A stretch of DNA of 64,000 bases from Neodontobutis hainanensis. Its lineage: Eukaryota > Chordata > Actinopteri > Gobiiformes > Odontobutidae. Numbering within the stretch: position 1 is the stretch's first letter; each line of letters begins with the position of its first letter. The notes beneath the pieces are model-generated. The model was not told the origin of the DNA, searched no databases, and saw only the letters and a list, made by a program, of their open reading frames with translations. The position numbers were made by a program, and so were the translations under genes. Location: the NCBI GenBank assembly GCA_024349245.1, contig JALDNG010000020.1, positions 21,555,501 through 21,619,500 of the forward strand, given 5' to 3'. This document shows, piece by piece, positions 12,801 through 23,330 of this stretch.

Positions 12801-12886
<86 letters not shown>
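12798..12886. repeat. (TAA)n microsatellite flanked by 10-bp direct repeats
   Basis: About 25 TAA units follow a short AT run. AGTGCAAACA occurs immediately before (12,788-12,797) and after (12,887-12,896), like a target-site duplication. Translating the run gives poly-Asn, poly-Ile or poly-Tyr, which is not a gene. Confidence 0.85.
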
Positions 12887-12887
<1 letters not shown>

Positions 12888-12896
12888 GTGCAAACA

Positions 12897-14520
12897 GTTT
12901 CCAGCTACTTACAAACAAAAAAATTGAATCAAACAAGATGCAAAGCTTTTCCAAAACTCATTATAATGCATCCAACACTACCAGCCATTTAAGCTGTTAC
13001 CTTACCTGTAATACAACACACACCTTAAACAATTTAAGAAGCCCCACAAGCCCCTCCCTACAATCAATTAATTCCAAAACCCCAAATATCAAATAATTAA
13101 CCCAATATTTCTTTATTAAATAAATTAGATAATTGTCAGTTTTCGCAACATTTTAATTTACAATCACTGCACAAATGCTCGGAAGTAGAGTTTGCTCAGC
13201 TTCAACAACCACGCCGGGAATCCTAAATCCTGAACAAAACTAATCAGAAGCATATTAATTAAAATGTCACCCCATACTGTGAAAACACAGGAAATAAGTC
13301 TTTGTATTCTGATTAGTTTTCTGATTCTGGGATAAACTTGGAGTAATTGAACAATAACATTTGCTAAATATAAATGCTTGAACTGTATTGTATTTAAAAT
13401 CTTCACACACAGTTCACAGTATAAAGACTATTAAAGGCAGTATTTCAAGCTGATGTTAATAAACAACCTAGTCCTGATCCTTATCCTTTCTGTCAAATCC
13501 AATTCTCTAGCCTCTTTGATTTTGTAGCATTTTCTTTTCTTCTGTGAGCTGTGTTTGGTGCTAAACACTGAGAAACACCCCTCCCATCTTGTACATGAAG
13601 GAGAAAAAATACAGAGGACAGTGGATTACCTACATTTTTCACATTGTTCAGGCTGGAGGGGTGGAATAAATGAGACTTTACTAAAGTACATTTGAACACA
13701 TATCCTTGTATTAAAATTATTGATAACTTAGCGTACCTCAACAGATTTTAGTTAAAGACCCCCGGCCTATACCATGAGACATCAGGTTTAAAGTAAAGCT
13801 TAAGATTATTTAGTATTACAGGAATAATAAGAATGTGTTCAATCAAAGTTTAACAGATCTAACATAGTTAGAATGATGACTGTGACAAAAATAGTCACTT
13901 TGTTATTGGCAGCAATTTTTAAATGGAAGTCAATGGGGGTCAGGCTTTATGGAGCCTACGTCTACTTCCGTAAAAGCTTCAAGCCCGAAAGCGGGCTTAA
14001 AAACTAGTAAATAATGCTTTTAGCATTAAAAACTAAATGCTTTTAGCATTGAAAATGCTTTTAGCATTAAAAACTAGTAAATGTCGTTGTGGATTTTTGC
14101 AAATGAGCCTTTTGAGTTTTGTTTCTCACAAATGTAAACAAATGTGCACAAAGTGGTGTTTTAGTGCATTAACAGAGTCAAGTATAAGCAGCGTCTTTAT
14201 AAAATGTGGTTTATGCAGATATTTATAAAAGCTACAGACCTTCTGATGATGTATTTTCAGACACAGGTCAAATTTTTTGTAATTAAAATGTAGCTTGGGT
14301 CGTAGCATTACAACTCGTAGTGTTGCTAACGCCCAACACTAAAGATTTTGTACCGCTGTGCCTCCACAGTTTGTGTTGGTCATGTGACTGCATGGCAACA
14401 TCTGATTGGTGAAACACAGTCATGTGGTAGAGCCACTGATGGCAAAAATAAAGCATAGAATGTGTAAAATAAATGGTAAAAAAGCAGAGTGTAGCCCGAT
14501 GTAACTCAAACTCAAAAAAA
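12897..14520. other. Unassigned AT-rich sequence
   Basis: No exon or RNA was recognised. It contains a MITE-like word cluster near 13,920-13,990 ('aatgggggtcaggctttatg') and a small palindromic triplication at about 14,009-14,068. Short open frames show no motifs. Confidence 0.4.
14009..14068. repeat. Three copies of a small palindrome
   Basis: The near-palindrome AATGCTTTTAGCATT occurs three times in a row, separated by 'aaaaactaa' and 'ga' type spacers. Each can form a short hairpin. Confidence 0.6.
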
Positions 14521-14525
14521 AAACC

Positions 14526-15300
14526 TTGGTTCCCTGGGTTCTTCTGTCCAGTCGAGCCTCAGGAACCTTGGTGTTCTGTTTGACCAGTCGATGTCTCTGG
14601 ACAGTCCTTCTAGACAGTTGGTCAAAAACTGTTTTTATTCATTTGAGAAACATTTCTGAACTGAGAGTGTTATTGTCTAAAGCTGACTTGGAGATGATTA
14701 TTCATGCTTTTATTTCTTCTCGCCTTGATTTTTGTAATTCTCTTTTTACTTGTTTGAACAAATTGTCTCTGAGTCGGCTACAAATGGTGCAAAATGCTGC
14801 AGTCAGGCTTTTAACTGGAACCAACAGAAGGGCTCACATTTCCTCAGTTTTATCCTCACTTCATTGGCTTCCAGTCAAATTCAGAATTGATTTTAAAATT
14901 TTAGTCTTGACTTTTAGAACTCTACAAGGACAGGCCCCCCAGGTACATCACTGACCTGCTGACCCCTCACTCCTCCTCCTCCCGCACTCTTAGGTCTTCT
15001 GGTCAAAACCTTCTAACGGTACCCAAAACCCGTTTTAAAACTCGGGGAGACCGGTCTTTCCAAACAGTCGCCCCCAGACTCTGGAACGCCTGGCCCTTTT
15101 ACTGCGAGTGGACGTTTCTGTTGATAATTTTAAAAGCAGTTAAAGACACTTTTATTTAAACAAGCTTTTAGTTGATTGGGTTTTTATGTTTTTACTATTT
15201 TGTGGTTTTAATTTTTATTCTCATAGTTTTATTGTTCTTTTATTGCACTTTGTGATTTATATCTGTGAAAGGTGATATATAAATAAAATTTACTTACTTA
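14526..15300 (+). mobile_element. LINE (L2/CR1 group) 3' fragment with RT C-terminus
   Basis: Reads SRLDFCNSLF, then SRLQMVQNAAVRLLTGTNRR, then HISSVLSSLHWLPVKFRIDF, a signature of the end of fish LINE reverse transcriptases. A frameshift near 14,940 is followed by RLWNAWPF-like words and a tail 'atatataaataaaatttact'. The element is 5'-truncated and inactive. The clade is inferred from the HWLPV motif. Confidence 0.7.
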
Positions 15301-16435
15301 ACTGAGTAAGAGTAGCGCTACTTCTTCACAAATCTACTCAAGGAAAAAATAAAAAGTATTGCTGAAAACAAGGCTACAGCTGTAAAATTATGGTGCCCAT
15401 AAAAATGAAATTAACATCCTTTATTGCTTTTTCTACATTAAAGCACGGGCATATTAATTTAAAATTTGGTGAAATTTTACTGCGTATATAAAAAGCAAAG
15501 GAACAGAGAATGAAGTAAAATGCACCAAAACTGACCACCCTTTGTTATCAAGTGACATGACACAAAATTCAACAGTATTTACAAAAATGAGGTCTTTGAT
15601 TAATATATAATGTTATCCCTTAAAAATATAAAAGGTGAACATGGCACCATGAAACAGTCAGAGTAGAAAGGCAGATAGACGCTGCAACAGAAAGCAAACT
15701 CCTGCAAGAAGGGGCTGACAAAGTACAACTAGAAAATGCAGATAATATTGAAAATGACAAGTTACAATTTGGGTCACCCAGCCTCAATGTGTTTTATTCT
15801 ACTTATTCTTCTAAAGCACAAGACCAATGCTTTTGCCTGAACTTTATGGAAAAAAGAACATCTCACTTTATTCACTTTTTTTTTTGCAGCTATTCTCCTA
15901 TGTTGATTTATGTCAGTTATTTTTGCTGCATAATTTTTTGCTATCTCTATGATGCCAAAAACTCACTGAACTGCATTAATGTTGATATTCATTGTGACAG
16001 ACATTTACACTCCACTGCCCAGTTTTATCTCAGTCCTCCCGGTCTCAACCCCACCGCTCACACCCAACAGCAGCATTGTCACCTTTTTTTACTTTTCTTT
16101 CAAAAATAAGTAAAAAAAAAAAAAAAAGATTTTTTTCCCTTTTCACCTTAGTGAGCCTGAAAATAACATAAAAAAATTACTTCAACAGAAAAAAGTTTAA
16201 GTAGCAGCTCTTATCCACGAAGACTCACAGGTTTTTGTCTTCAAGGTAAGAAAATATGTCGTACTTCCATTAGCGTTACAATTTTGAGTGTCTTCTTCTA
16301 GGCTGTGAAATAATGTCTGTCAATTAGCATTACAGGGCATTATCGCCCCCTACTGTTGGAGTATGAGCAGCAGAACCCCGTATAAAAATACTCTCCAAAA
16401 GAAATAATTCTAAATTCAGTATTTAAACCAATATT
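15301..16435. other. Unassigned sequence
   Basis: A short word 'gtagcgctacttctt' at the start resembles a dispersed fish repeat. The rest, including a 106-codon open frame at 15,789-16,109, shows no domain, splice pattern or repeat that I recognise. Confidence 0.35.
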
Positions 16436-16443
16436 TAAAATGT

Positions 16444-17524
16444 ACGGAGCCCCTCTGGTCTCACTGTGTAAAAAAAAAAAAATATATGTAACTAAGTCGT
16501 GGCCACGAGATACGCTAACTCGTGGCCACGAGTTAAGCTAAGTCGTGGCCACGAGATAAGTAAATATGAAAGCATGCACGCTAACTCTGCCGCCCATAAG
16601 GCTCATACATACAGCCAGATGGACCTAAGCCTACAACGCCCTCTGCTGACGTTTTATCGTAGGCTACACAGACATGCTTTTCCAAAATGTCAAAGACTTC
16701 AATAATTAATAAACCAGTCTGCACACTATTATAGACTATCTTAAAATCATAATCAGAAATACTTTATTGATCTTTATTGATATCGATAACCTTTGTTATT
16801 TAAATGGACCTGTACTGTAGTGCAATGTAATACTTCACATTCTGTGCAATATTATCTGTTTTAATATTCAGTGTAATATAGTTTGCTGCAGTTCTGCTTC
16901 TATTTATTTACTAGTACTGTTCATCACAATCAATTCAATTCTGTTAATACAGTAATGTAAATCTTGTAGGCTGCATATCCATGGTCCTTTATAACTCTTC
17001 TTCATATTTTATAGCATATATTTATTTAGCATATACTTTTACATGTGTATAGGCTACTTGTTTATTTACCAACTTATATTATTATTTATATTTCTTTAAA
17101 TGTCTTGATGTGCACATCAACTGTGACACAACAATTGTCCCCTGGGTTATCGATATCAATAAAGATCAATAAAGTATTTCTGATTATGATTTTAAGATAG
17201 TCTACAGTAGTGTGCAGACTGGTTTATTAATTATTGAAGTCTTTGACATTTTGGAAAAGCATGTGTGTGTAGCCTACGATAAAACGTCAGCAGAGGGCGT
17301 TCTAGGCTTAGGTCACGGTACCTCCATCTGGCTGTATGTATGAGCCTTATGGGTGGCAGAGTTAGCGTGCATGCTTTCATATTTACTTATCTCGTGGCCA
17401 CGACTTAGCGTATCTCGTGGCCACGACTTAGCTTAACTCGTGGCCACGAGTTAGCGTATCTCGTGGCCACGACTTAGTTACATATATATTTTTTTTTTAC
17501 ATAGTGAGACCAGAGGGGCTCCGT
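16444..17524. mobile_element. Fold-back DNA element with ~350-bp inverted arms
   Basis: The left arm (16,444-16,791) is the near-perfect inverse of the right arm (17,145-17,524), with ~350 bp between. The ends are ACGGAGCCCC and GGGGCTCCGT. Flanks TAAAATGT (16,436-16,443) and AAAAATGT (17,525-17,532) match at seven of eight bases, so an 8-bp target duplication (hAT-like) is likely. Each arm carries the palindrome CGTGGCCACG spaced exactly 23 bp: starts at 16,498, 16,521, 16,544 and at 17,393, 17,416, 17,439, 17,462. No transposase is present, so it is non-autonomous. Confidence 0.85.
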
Positions 17525-17532
17525 AAAAATGT

Positions 17533-18160
17533 GATTATTCATGCAATTATTTTCTTTTTGCTATCTTAAATGGCCTATCCACAATCAAAATATATGACCA
17601 ACATTGTTTCTTGTGTCCAGGCTTATACAGTATGTACATAGGGTACAATATTTAACCCTACATAACAGAGAATGAACAGCACATCTTTCAGAGGCACAAC
17701 ACATGTCACATGACCAATAACTGTGGCCTCGGCAATTTGAAAATATAAATTTTTTATATTTCGATTTAATTGCAAATGTGATTAACTTTATTGAGATCTT
17801 GATTTTTCAGACTAATCTTGTTACAATATGTTATTAGATAAAACAGCTTATTTTTTTTCACTTTTGAGCTCACCATGTTGTTGTCAGAAGCAGAGAAGTT
17901 CTATTCATCAAATCTTATATGCATTATTCTTAAGCATGTGTCTTTTAGAGTCAACAGAAATTAACCTGAGGCATAAATCCGAATGACAGTAAAAACGTTT
18001 CACTCTGTTTTAAACCCTAAAGGGTGTCAGACAGATTTTTGCGAGTTAACATCTTAAAGCTCAGTTTAGTTGTATTTAGCAACAGGTTATTTCGTGTAGC
18101 GTTTGCTATAAGAGTGTCATTTACAACAAAGGTGCGATCTGAGCAACTGACACATTTCAC
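17533..18160. other. Unassigned AT-rich sequence
   Basis: Nothing recognisable as gene or element was found in this stretch. Confidence 0.4.
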
Positions 18161-18300
18161 ATTCATTCATTCATTAATTTTCTACTGCTTAGTCCCGTTA
18201 GGGGTCATGGGTGACTGGAGCCCTTACCAGCAGCTTTGGGCAGGAGGCGGGGTACACCCTGGACAATGGCCAGTTAGTCGCAGTGCTGACAGTAACTTGT
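18161..18300 (-). mobile_element. SINE 3' part (minus orientation)
   Basis: 'tctactgcttagtcccgtta' and 'ggggtacaccctggac' are the inverse of the 3' part of the SINE at 62,864-63,236 ('cgggacaaagcggtagaaaa'). Confidence 0.65.
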
Positions 18301-18485
18301 TGTGGCCAGTTGATTTGTTCCCTGGTTTAAACTCTGCATGAACTGAATATGAAGGCAGTGTGTTGAGAAACTGTTGCAGACAGGGCAAGCTCTTCAGTTA
18401 ATAATACATCCATGTTCCGTGATTGAGGTCCACTGCACAGAGCCCCTCCCACACTAGTGCTGCGCTAGAAGTGGGAAGTAGCAAT

Positions 18486-18965
18486 GCTTCAAAGGTACTG
18501 CAATAATTCGGTGCTTAAATCAATACAATATTATTTTTTTTTAGGATTTGATTTAATTTAAATATCTGACATGTGTGCCGTGTTAATGAGCACACTGTTC
18601 TGCTGCTGCACTGCAGCCAGCTCACCGTGAACAGAGAGAGGGCCAACCACAGACAAATACGGTCTAAAATGTATTTGTTTAAACGTTCTTTAACAAATCA
18701 AAAACAGTTACATTTGTTATTCCATATAACTTTACATGTAGCCTCTTGTTGTGTCATGCCTCACTGGAGCTGAATGAAAGGAGTGAGCGTGAGGGAAGCT
18801 GTAGTTTAGTGTGAGCTGTGTCCTGTTCACGTCTCTGGTGAGGACACGTTTGTGTTAAAAACCCGAACCAGGTCTTGTATTTATTGATTGGTAGATTATA
18901 TTTGAGACAGAAGTGTGTTACAGGTCTGTATTATTGTAATAACAATCATTAGAGCGGGTCAATTA
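18486..18965. repeat. Dispersed repeat, left part (partner at 21,135-21,310)
   Basis: Words such as 'tgcttaaatcaatac', 'ttgtgtcatgcctcactgga', 'gtcctgttcacgtctctggt' and 'gacagaagtgtgttacaggt' recur in the same order at 55,560-56,000. Here the repeat is split by the segment at ~18,965-21,135 that holds an AT microsatellite and a Tc1 element. Confidence 0.7.
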
Positions 18966-19252
18966 GTTGATAATGAGCGGAGGAGCGCAGACGAGCTTCA
19001 GCCGACCATCAGAGAGTAACAAACAGGACTGTATTTGGGTCTGACAAAACCCTGACAGAACCCCAGCTCACTCTCAGGAGAGCAGTCATTACAGACAAAC
19101 TAAACTTTACAGGAAATACTGTAGGGTTGTTCAATAAAAGCCAAAAATGTAAAAGGAGTTCAACAAATGGGTGAGTAAAAGAAAACACGCTTTGCTTAAC
19201 AAGGTAATGCAACACAGGAGGCTTTGTTAGTTTTATTATAGAGTTGATTATA

Positions 19253-19256
<4 letters not shown>

Positions 19257-19322
<66 letters not shown>
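19257..19322. repeat. (TA)n microsatellite
   Basis: About 32 perfect TA dinucleotides. A separate CA-rich run (19,374-19,420) abuts the left end of the Tc1 element. Confidence 0.95.
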
Positions 19323-19326
<4 letters not shown>

Positions 19327-19418
19327 GGCTTTTTCCCTATATTAAAATGCGCACTTCAAATACACTATTAAGTACACACACACACACTCACTCACACACA
19401 CGCACACGCACACACACA

Positions 19419-20988
19419 CAGTGGGGATCGAAAGTTTGGGCACCCCAGGTAAAAATTTGTATTAATGTGCATAAAAAAGCCAAGAAAAGATGGAAAAAAA
19501 ACTCCAAAAGACATCAAATGACAGATTAGACATCCTTATAATAAGTCAAAAAAAGTTAGATTTTATTTCCATCATTTACACTTTCAAAACAAAAAAATGG
19601 TGTCTGCAAAAGTTTGGACACCCTGCAGAGTTAATACGTTGTACTGCTCCCTTTGGCAAGTATCACAGCTTGTAAACTCTTTTTGTAGCTAGACAAGAGT
19701 CTTTCAATTCTTGTTTGAGGTATCTTTGCCCATTCTTCCTTACAAAAGTCTTCCAGTTCTTTGAGATTTCTGGGCTGTCTGTCACGCACTGCTCTTTTAA
19801 GGTCCATTCATAGATTTTTAATTATGTTGAGGTCAGGAGCGTGTGAAGGCCATGGCAAAACCTTTAGTTTATGTCTCTTGATGTAATCCACCGTGGATTT
19901 TGAGGTGTGTTTAGGATTATTATCCATTTTTAGAAGACATCCTCTCTTTAACTTCAGCTTTTTCACACTTAGCATCAAGTTACCATCCAAAATTTGCTGA
20001 AATTTTATTGAATCCATTTTTCCTTCTACTCGTGAAATGTTCCCTGTGCCACTAGCTGCAACACAACCCCAAAACATGATTGATCCACCCCCATGCTTAA
20101 CAGTTGGACAGAGGTTCTTTTCATTAAATTCTGTGCCCTTTCTTCTCCAAACATACCTTTGCTCATTCCGGCCAAAAAGTTCTATTTTAACCTCATCGGT
20201 CCAGAGAACATGTTTCCAAAATGCATCAGGCTTGTCTATATGTTCATTTGCAAACGCTGATTTTTGTGTTGCGGACGTAGAAGAGGTTTTCTTCTGATGA
20301 GTCTATCATGAAGTCCATATTTGTTCAAGTATCTCTTTATAGTGGAATAGTGTACCACAACTCCAGTGTCTGCCAGATCTTTCTGGAGGGATCGTGCAGT
20401 CAAGCGTAGGTTTTGACTTTTCTCACAATCCTGCGAGCCGTTCTGTCCGATATTTTTCTTGGTCTTACAGATCTTGCTTTAATTTCCACTGTTCCTGATG
20501 ACTGCCATTTCTTAATTACATTCTGAACAGAGGATATTGGCATCTGAAAAAGCTTTGCTATCTTTTTATAGCCTTCTCCTGCTTTGTGAGCGTCAACTAT
20601 TTTCAGTTTAAGTTTTCTAGACAACTGCTTAGAAGAACCCATGGTGCTGATTGTTGGGGCAATGTCAGATGAGTCTGGGCATTTAAAACCTTTGAGATTG
20701 ACATCACCTGGTCTATCCAGACGATGATTGAGAATAATCCATGACACTGTCAGGTCTTAGCTTGCCAAAGGGGGCAGTACATGGTATTAACTCTGCAGGG
20801 TGACTAACTTTTGTAGACATTTTTGAAAGTGTAAATGATGATAAAATCTAACTTTTTTTTTTACTTATTATAAGGATGTCTAATCTGTCGCTTGATGTCT
20901 TTTGGAGATTTTTCCATCTTTTCTTGGCGTCTTTATGCACATTAATACAATTTTTTACCTGGGGTGCCCAAACTTTTAATCCCCACTG
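19419..20988 (-). mobile_element. Tc1/mariner transposon with ~170-bp inverted ends, inactive
   Basis: Both ends carry CAGTGGGGAT..AAAGTTTGGGCACCCCAGGT and remain similar inward for about 170 bp, far longer than minimal Tc1 repeats. The right flank is TA, but the left flank is a CA repeat, so one TA copy is lost or replaced. The transposase runs on the minus strand. A shorter sister copy is at 38,592-39,451. Confidence 0.9.
19806..20747 (-). pseudogene. Tc1-type transposase, disrupted
   Basis: The N-terminal part (20,747-20,400) has the paired-like helix-turn-helix DNA-binding region: MGSSKQLSRKLKLKIVDA, then KIAKLFQMPISSVQNVIKKW, then RPRKISDRTARRIV. The catalytic part (about 20,230-19,806) shows VLWTDEV (first Asp), MFWGCVAASG and MDNNPKHTSKST (second Asp). 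The third catalytic position, normally Glu in PDLN.IENLW, reads PDLNIIKNL followed by a stop. Two changes of the same type thus remove the active-site acid and end the protein. The two parts are not joined in one frame. The enzyme would cut and paste the element at TA sites; this copy cannot. Confidence 0.85.
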
Positions 20989-21134
20989 TATAATGTGGCA
21001 TTTGTCCCTCACTTATAGGCAGTCACCAGAGCAGAATGTGGAAAATATTAGTCACAAATTCTCTTTGGAGAATAAGACTTAACCATGACTGTTGTTATAC
21101 CTGACTGAAGTAAAAAAAAAAAATTATATTACAG

Positions 21135-21310
21135 AATTATGCAGTCAGAGCCCAAAAGCATGGCAGGAGCAGGACAAAGAGAGAACTTTAGAATTTTTTT
21201 ACCATGCATTGACGTTTTAGGTTGATGTTAAGGTATTGTTCTAGTATCGGTATTGTGATACTCAAGCCAGGTATCGAACCAAACTCAACATTTTAGTATC
21301 ATAACAACAC
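21135..21310. repeat. Dispersed repeat, right part
   Basis: It contains 'gcagtcagagcccaaaagca', 'gttaaggtattgttctagta' and 'ctcaagccaggtatcgaacc', matching 56,010-56,150 of the uninterrupted copy. It continues the left part at 18,486-18,965. Confidence 0.7.
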
Positions 21311-22170
21311 TACACACTTCACTGTGACTGGTTACTTCTGTCTGTCATTAGTCAGAACATGATGTGGACTAACCAATAGTCAGAGGGAAAAAGAAACGGA
21401 GTCTGTCGTTCAGCAAAGAACTGCTCCAAAAAGAAAAGCACTGTAGTGTGATCCAACCATCTTTGGTAGCTTTTGAACACTTCAGCTCGTACCACAATAA
21501 AAGATTGTCTTATCGACCGACCCTACAATAAAGCCTCCATGACGTCTTGAGGTCAGAGAAAAAAAAAAGGGTAAACCCTTTTTAACATGTCAAAATAAAA
21601 GAGCCTTGAATCACGTTGAGACCAAATATTAAAGTCAGCAGTAAAATCACAGGTTTGTAGTTCTTTATCTGTACAATATCATTTAAATCATAATGTCATT
21701 GCAACATTCACACCTGGTTATGGCACAGAACCTGCTTCTTTAATATGGATTTATCTGGACTAACTGCTGCTCAGTTAATGTCCAGCCCTTTACTACAAGA
21801 GGAAAGATGTCTGGAGTTAGGGCAAAATAATCAAAATCAACATTCTGTACAATCAACAAAAGAATTCCCAGCTTTAAACATCTATTAAGGAACCCTAAGG
21901 AAAATAAATCCTTCAATAATCACAATTATAATGAAAATGTAAACTATTTATTTGGAATTAGGTTTATATCACTAAACCAGACGTATCCCAATCATTTTAT
22001 AATCATTTCTACAAATGTAGGCTTCATGAGCTTAAGTTCAGATAAATCACAACCAAAAATATAAATGACAACCAAAACTAATAAACATTCTCAAGATGTT
22101 GCCTAACCTCATAAACACTGCCGTGTGTTTAGTCCAATCTATCCAATCTACCTCCAGATGACATTGGAGC
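21311..22170. other. Unassigned sequence
   Basis: No exon, RNA or repeat was recognised. The base composition is AT-rich until the abrupt rise in GC at 22.2 kb. Confidence 0.4.
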
Positions 22171-22173
22171 ATG

Positions 22174-22520
22174 TTATAAATATGAAAGAAAGAAATTGTG
22201 AGCCTGGATTAACATAAATGTGTTAACCCCAGACGAGCGGGACTTATGGCTGGCTGTAGCCTCTCGGGGCTCACTGTACCCGGCAACACTCACACACTGC
22301 ACCGGGGAAGTGTCCGCGGAGCTGCTCCCGAGAAACGACACATTCCTACATGACAAGGCTCGAAGAAAGCCTTCCCATGTCACTGTGTGGAACTGCTTCA
22401 GAGTAACTGTTAAACGCACGGTGCCACATGGCAGCGCCGCGAGCAGAGCGGACTTGAACTCCTCAGGAAGTTGGGGCGGATCATGGCTCCACACTTGGGA
22501 AACTGTTGTGGAGATGAACA
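22174..22520 (-). CDS. Possible second exon of a secreted or membrane protein
   Basis: Reading the minus strand from an acceptor-like 'gcaagcag' gives an open frame of ~115 codons: FISTTVSQVWSHDPPQLP, then EEFKSALLAALPCGTVRLTV, then a run rich in Ser and Cys before a stop. Joined to the exon at 22,695-22,755 it stays in frame (phase 1), after an intron of ~174 bp. No domain is recognised. The opposite strand is also open for ~109 codons, so coding potential alone does not fix the strand; the link to a signal-peptide exon favours minus. A nearer AG (tacctag) would create a stop at the junction. The 3' limit is uncertain, since another donor may lie inside. Confidence 0.35.
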
Positions 22521-22639
22521 CTGCTTGCTCTAGGTACTCGCTCTAAACACACTGTTTCCTCAGAGCTATTTCCGCTTTTAAAGAACACTGGCGTAGCGTT
22601 TAATAAGATAGAGTCTAGGGGTTTCTCTGTGTCCCTCTC

Positions 22640-23035
22640 AGGTCTTTAAATCAACCGTCAGTCCTTCGGATTACAGAGCAAAGTGAGTACTTACAGAGGC
22701 AGACGAACAGCACGCAGCCTGTCACTTTGAGCGCGACGAGCGGCTTGGGAAGCATCGTGGAGCGGTCCGCGGAGCTGTGAGGACAGCTCACGGCGCATGG
22801 GCGATCGGTCCGCGGCAGGAAAACACAACACGGCTTCTCCTTCGCGCAGTTTGACAGAAAACGGGGAGTGAGAGCGCTGTGGAAAGAGGGATCCCCGGTT
22901 TGTGAAGGAGGCTCAGGGGCGCGCTCTGCTGGCGGAGCCGTGTACTGACAAAACTCCCACACTGTACCATTCAGCAGCGTGCTGCCTTCAGGGGCCGCTC
23001 CGGGGACACCTCGAAATTTGACTTGCATTGACGGG
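22640..23035 (-). promoter_or_regulatory. CpG-rich promoter/5' UTR region
   Basis: CG dinucleotides are dense here (for example 'gcgcgacgagcggcttggg' and 'gagcggtccgcggagctg') against an AT-rich surrounding. The block lies over and upstream of the ATG at 22,755 on the minus strand, as expected for a vertebrate CpG-island promoter. No TATA box is evident. Confidence 0.55.
22695..22755 (-). CDS. Probable first coding exon encoding a signal peptide
   Basis: On the minus strand ATG is followed by 20 codons, MLPKPLVALKVTGCVLFVCL, then a strong splice donor (CCTCT|GTAAGTACT). The peptide has a basic start (Lys at positions 4 and 10) and a hydrophobic core (VTGCVLFVCL), the form of a secretory signal sequence. 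The exon ends in phase 1. It sits inside the CpG-rich block, which supports a true gene start. The protein family is unknown; later exons may lie at 22,174-22,520 or outside the window to the left. Confidence 0.55.
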
Positions 23036-23329
23036 CATTAGCACAATTTGAGTCTTTGTCCAAAATAATAGACGACGTTTTCTCTTGTTGAACGCAGTCA
23101 ATACAAAACAAAGAGTCTAGTGTTGAAATCAGTAACTACAGTAACTGCACATGCTTCAGGGAGTTTTTCCTCACTGACATCCAGTTTTTCAGACTCGTGG
23201 TAATGCACCAATGAGAAACAGCTGAGGGACTAGAGCGTGCTTTATAACAGTTTATAAAGGGTTCAACTTTGGCAGAAGTCCATCACTGGCATGAGGTCTT
23301 TGTCATTTCCATCACACTCAATGTGATGG
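23036..23329. other. Unassigned sequence upstream of the CpG block
   Basis: Nothing recognisable was found apart from a short hairpin-like 'tccatcacactcaatgtgatgg' near 23,308. Confidence 0.35.
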
Positions 23330-23330
23330 A

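Larger units (their letters stand above)
9797..12886. repeat. Direct duplication, copy 2 (~3.1 kb with TAA run)
   Basis: Second copy of the block at 5,925-8,945. It lacks the twelve one-base losses, so its Rex3 segment reads open for 256 codons (10,842-11,609). It ends in a much longer (TAA)n run than copy 1. Confidence 0.9.

Noticed and set aside
12681..13096. Open frames rich in Asn, Ile or Tyr
   Set aside because: They are translations of the (TAA)n run in different frames, without flanking coding signals.
15789..16109. 106-codon plus-strand frame
   Set aside because: Low-complexity Tyr/Phe/Ser composition from AT-rich DNA, with no motif, no splice signals and no upstream promoter-like region.
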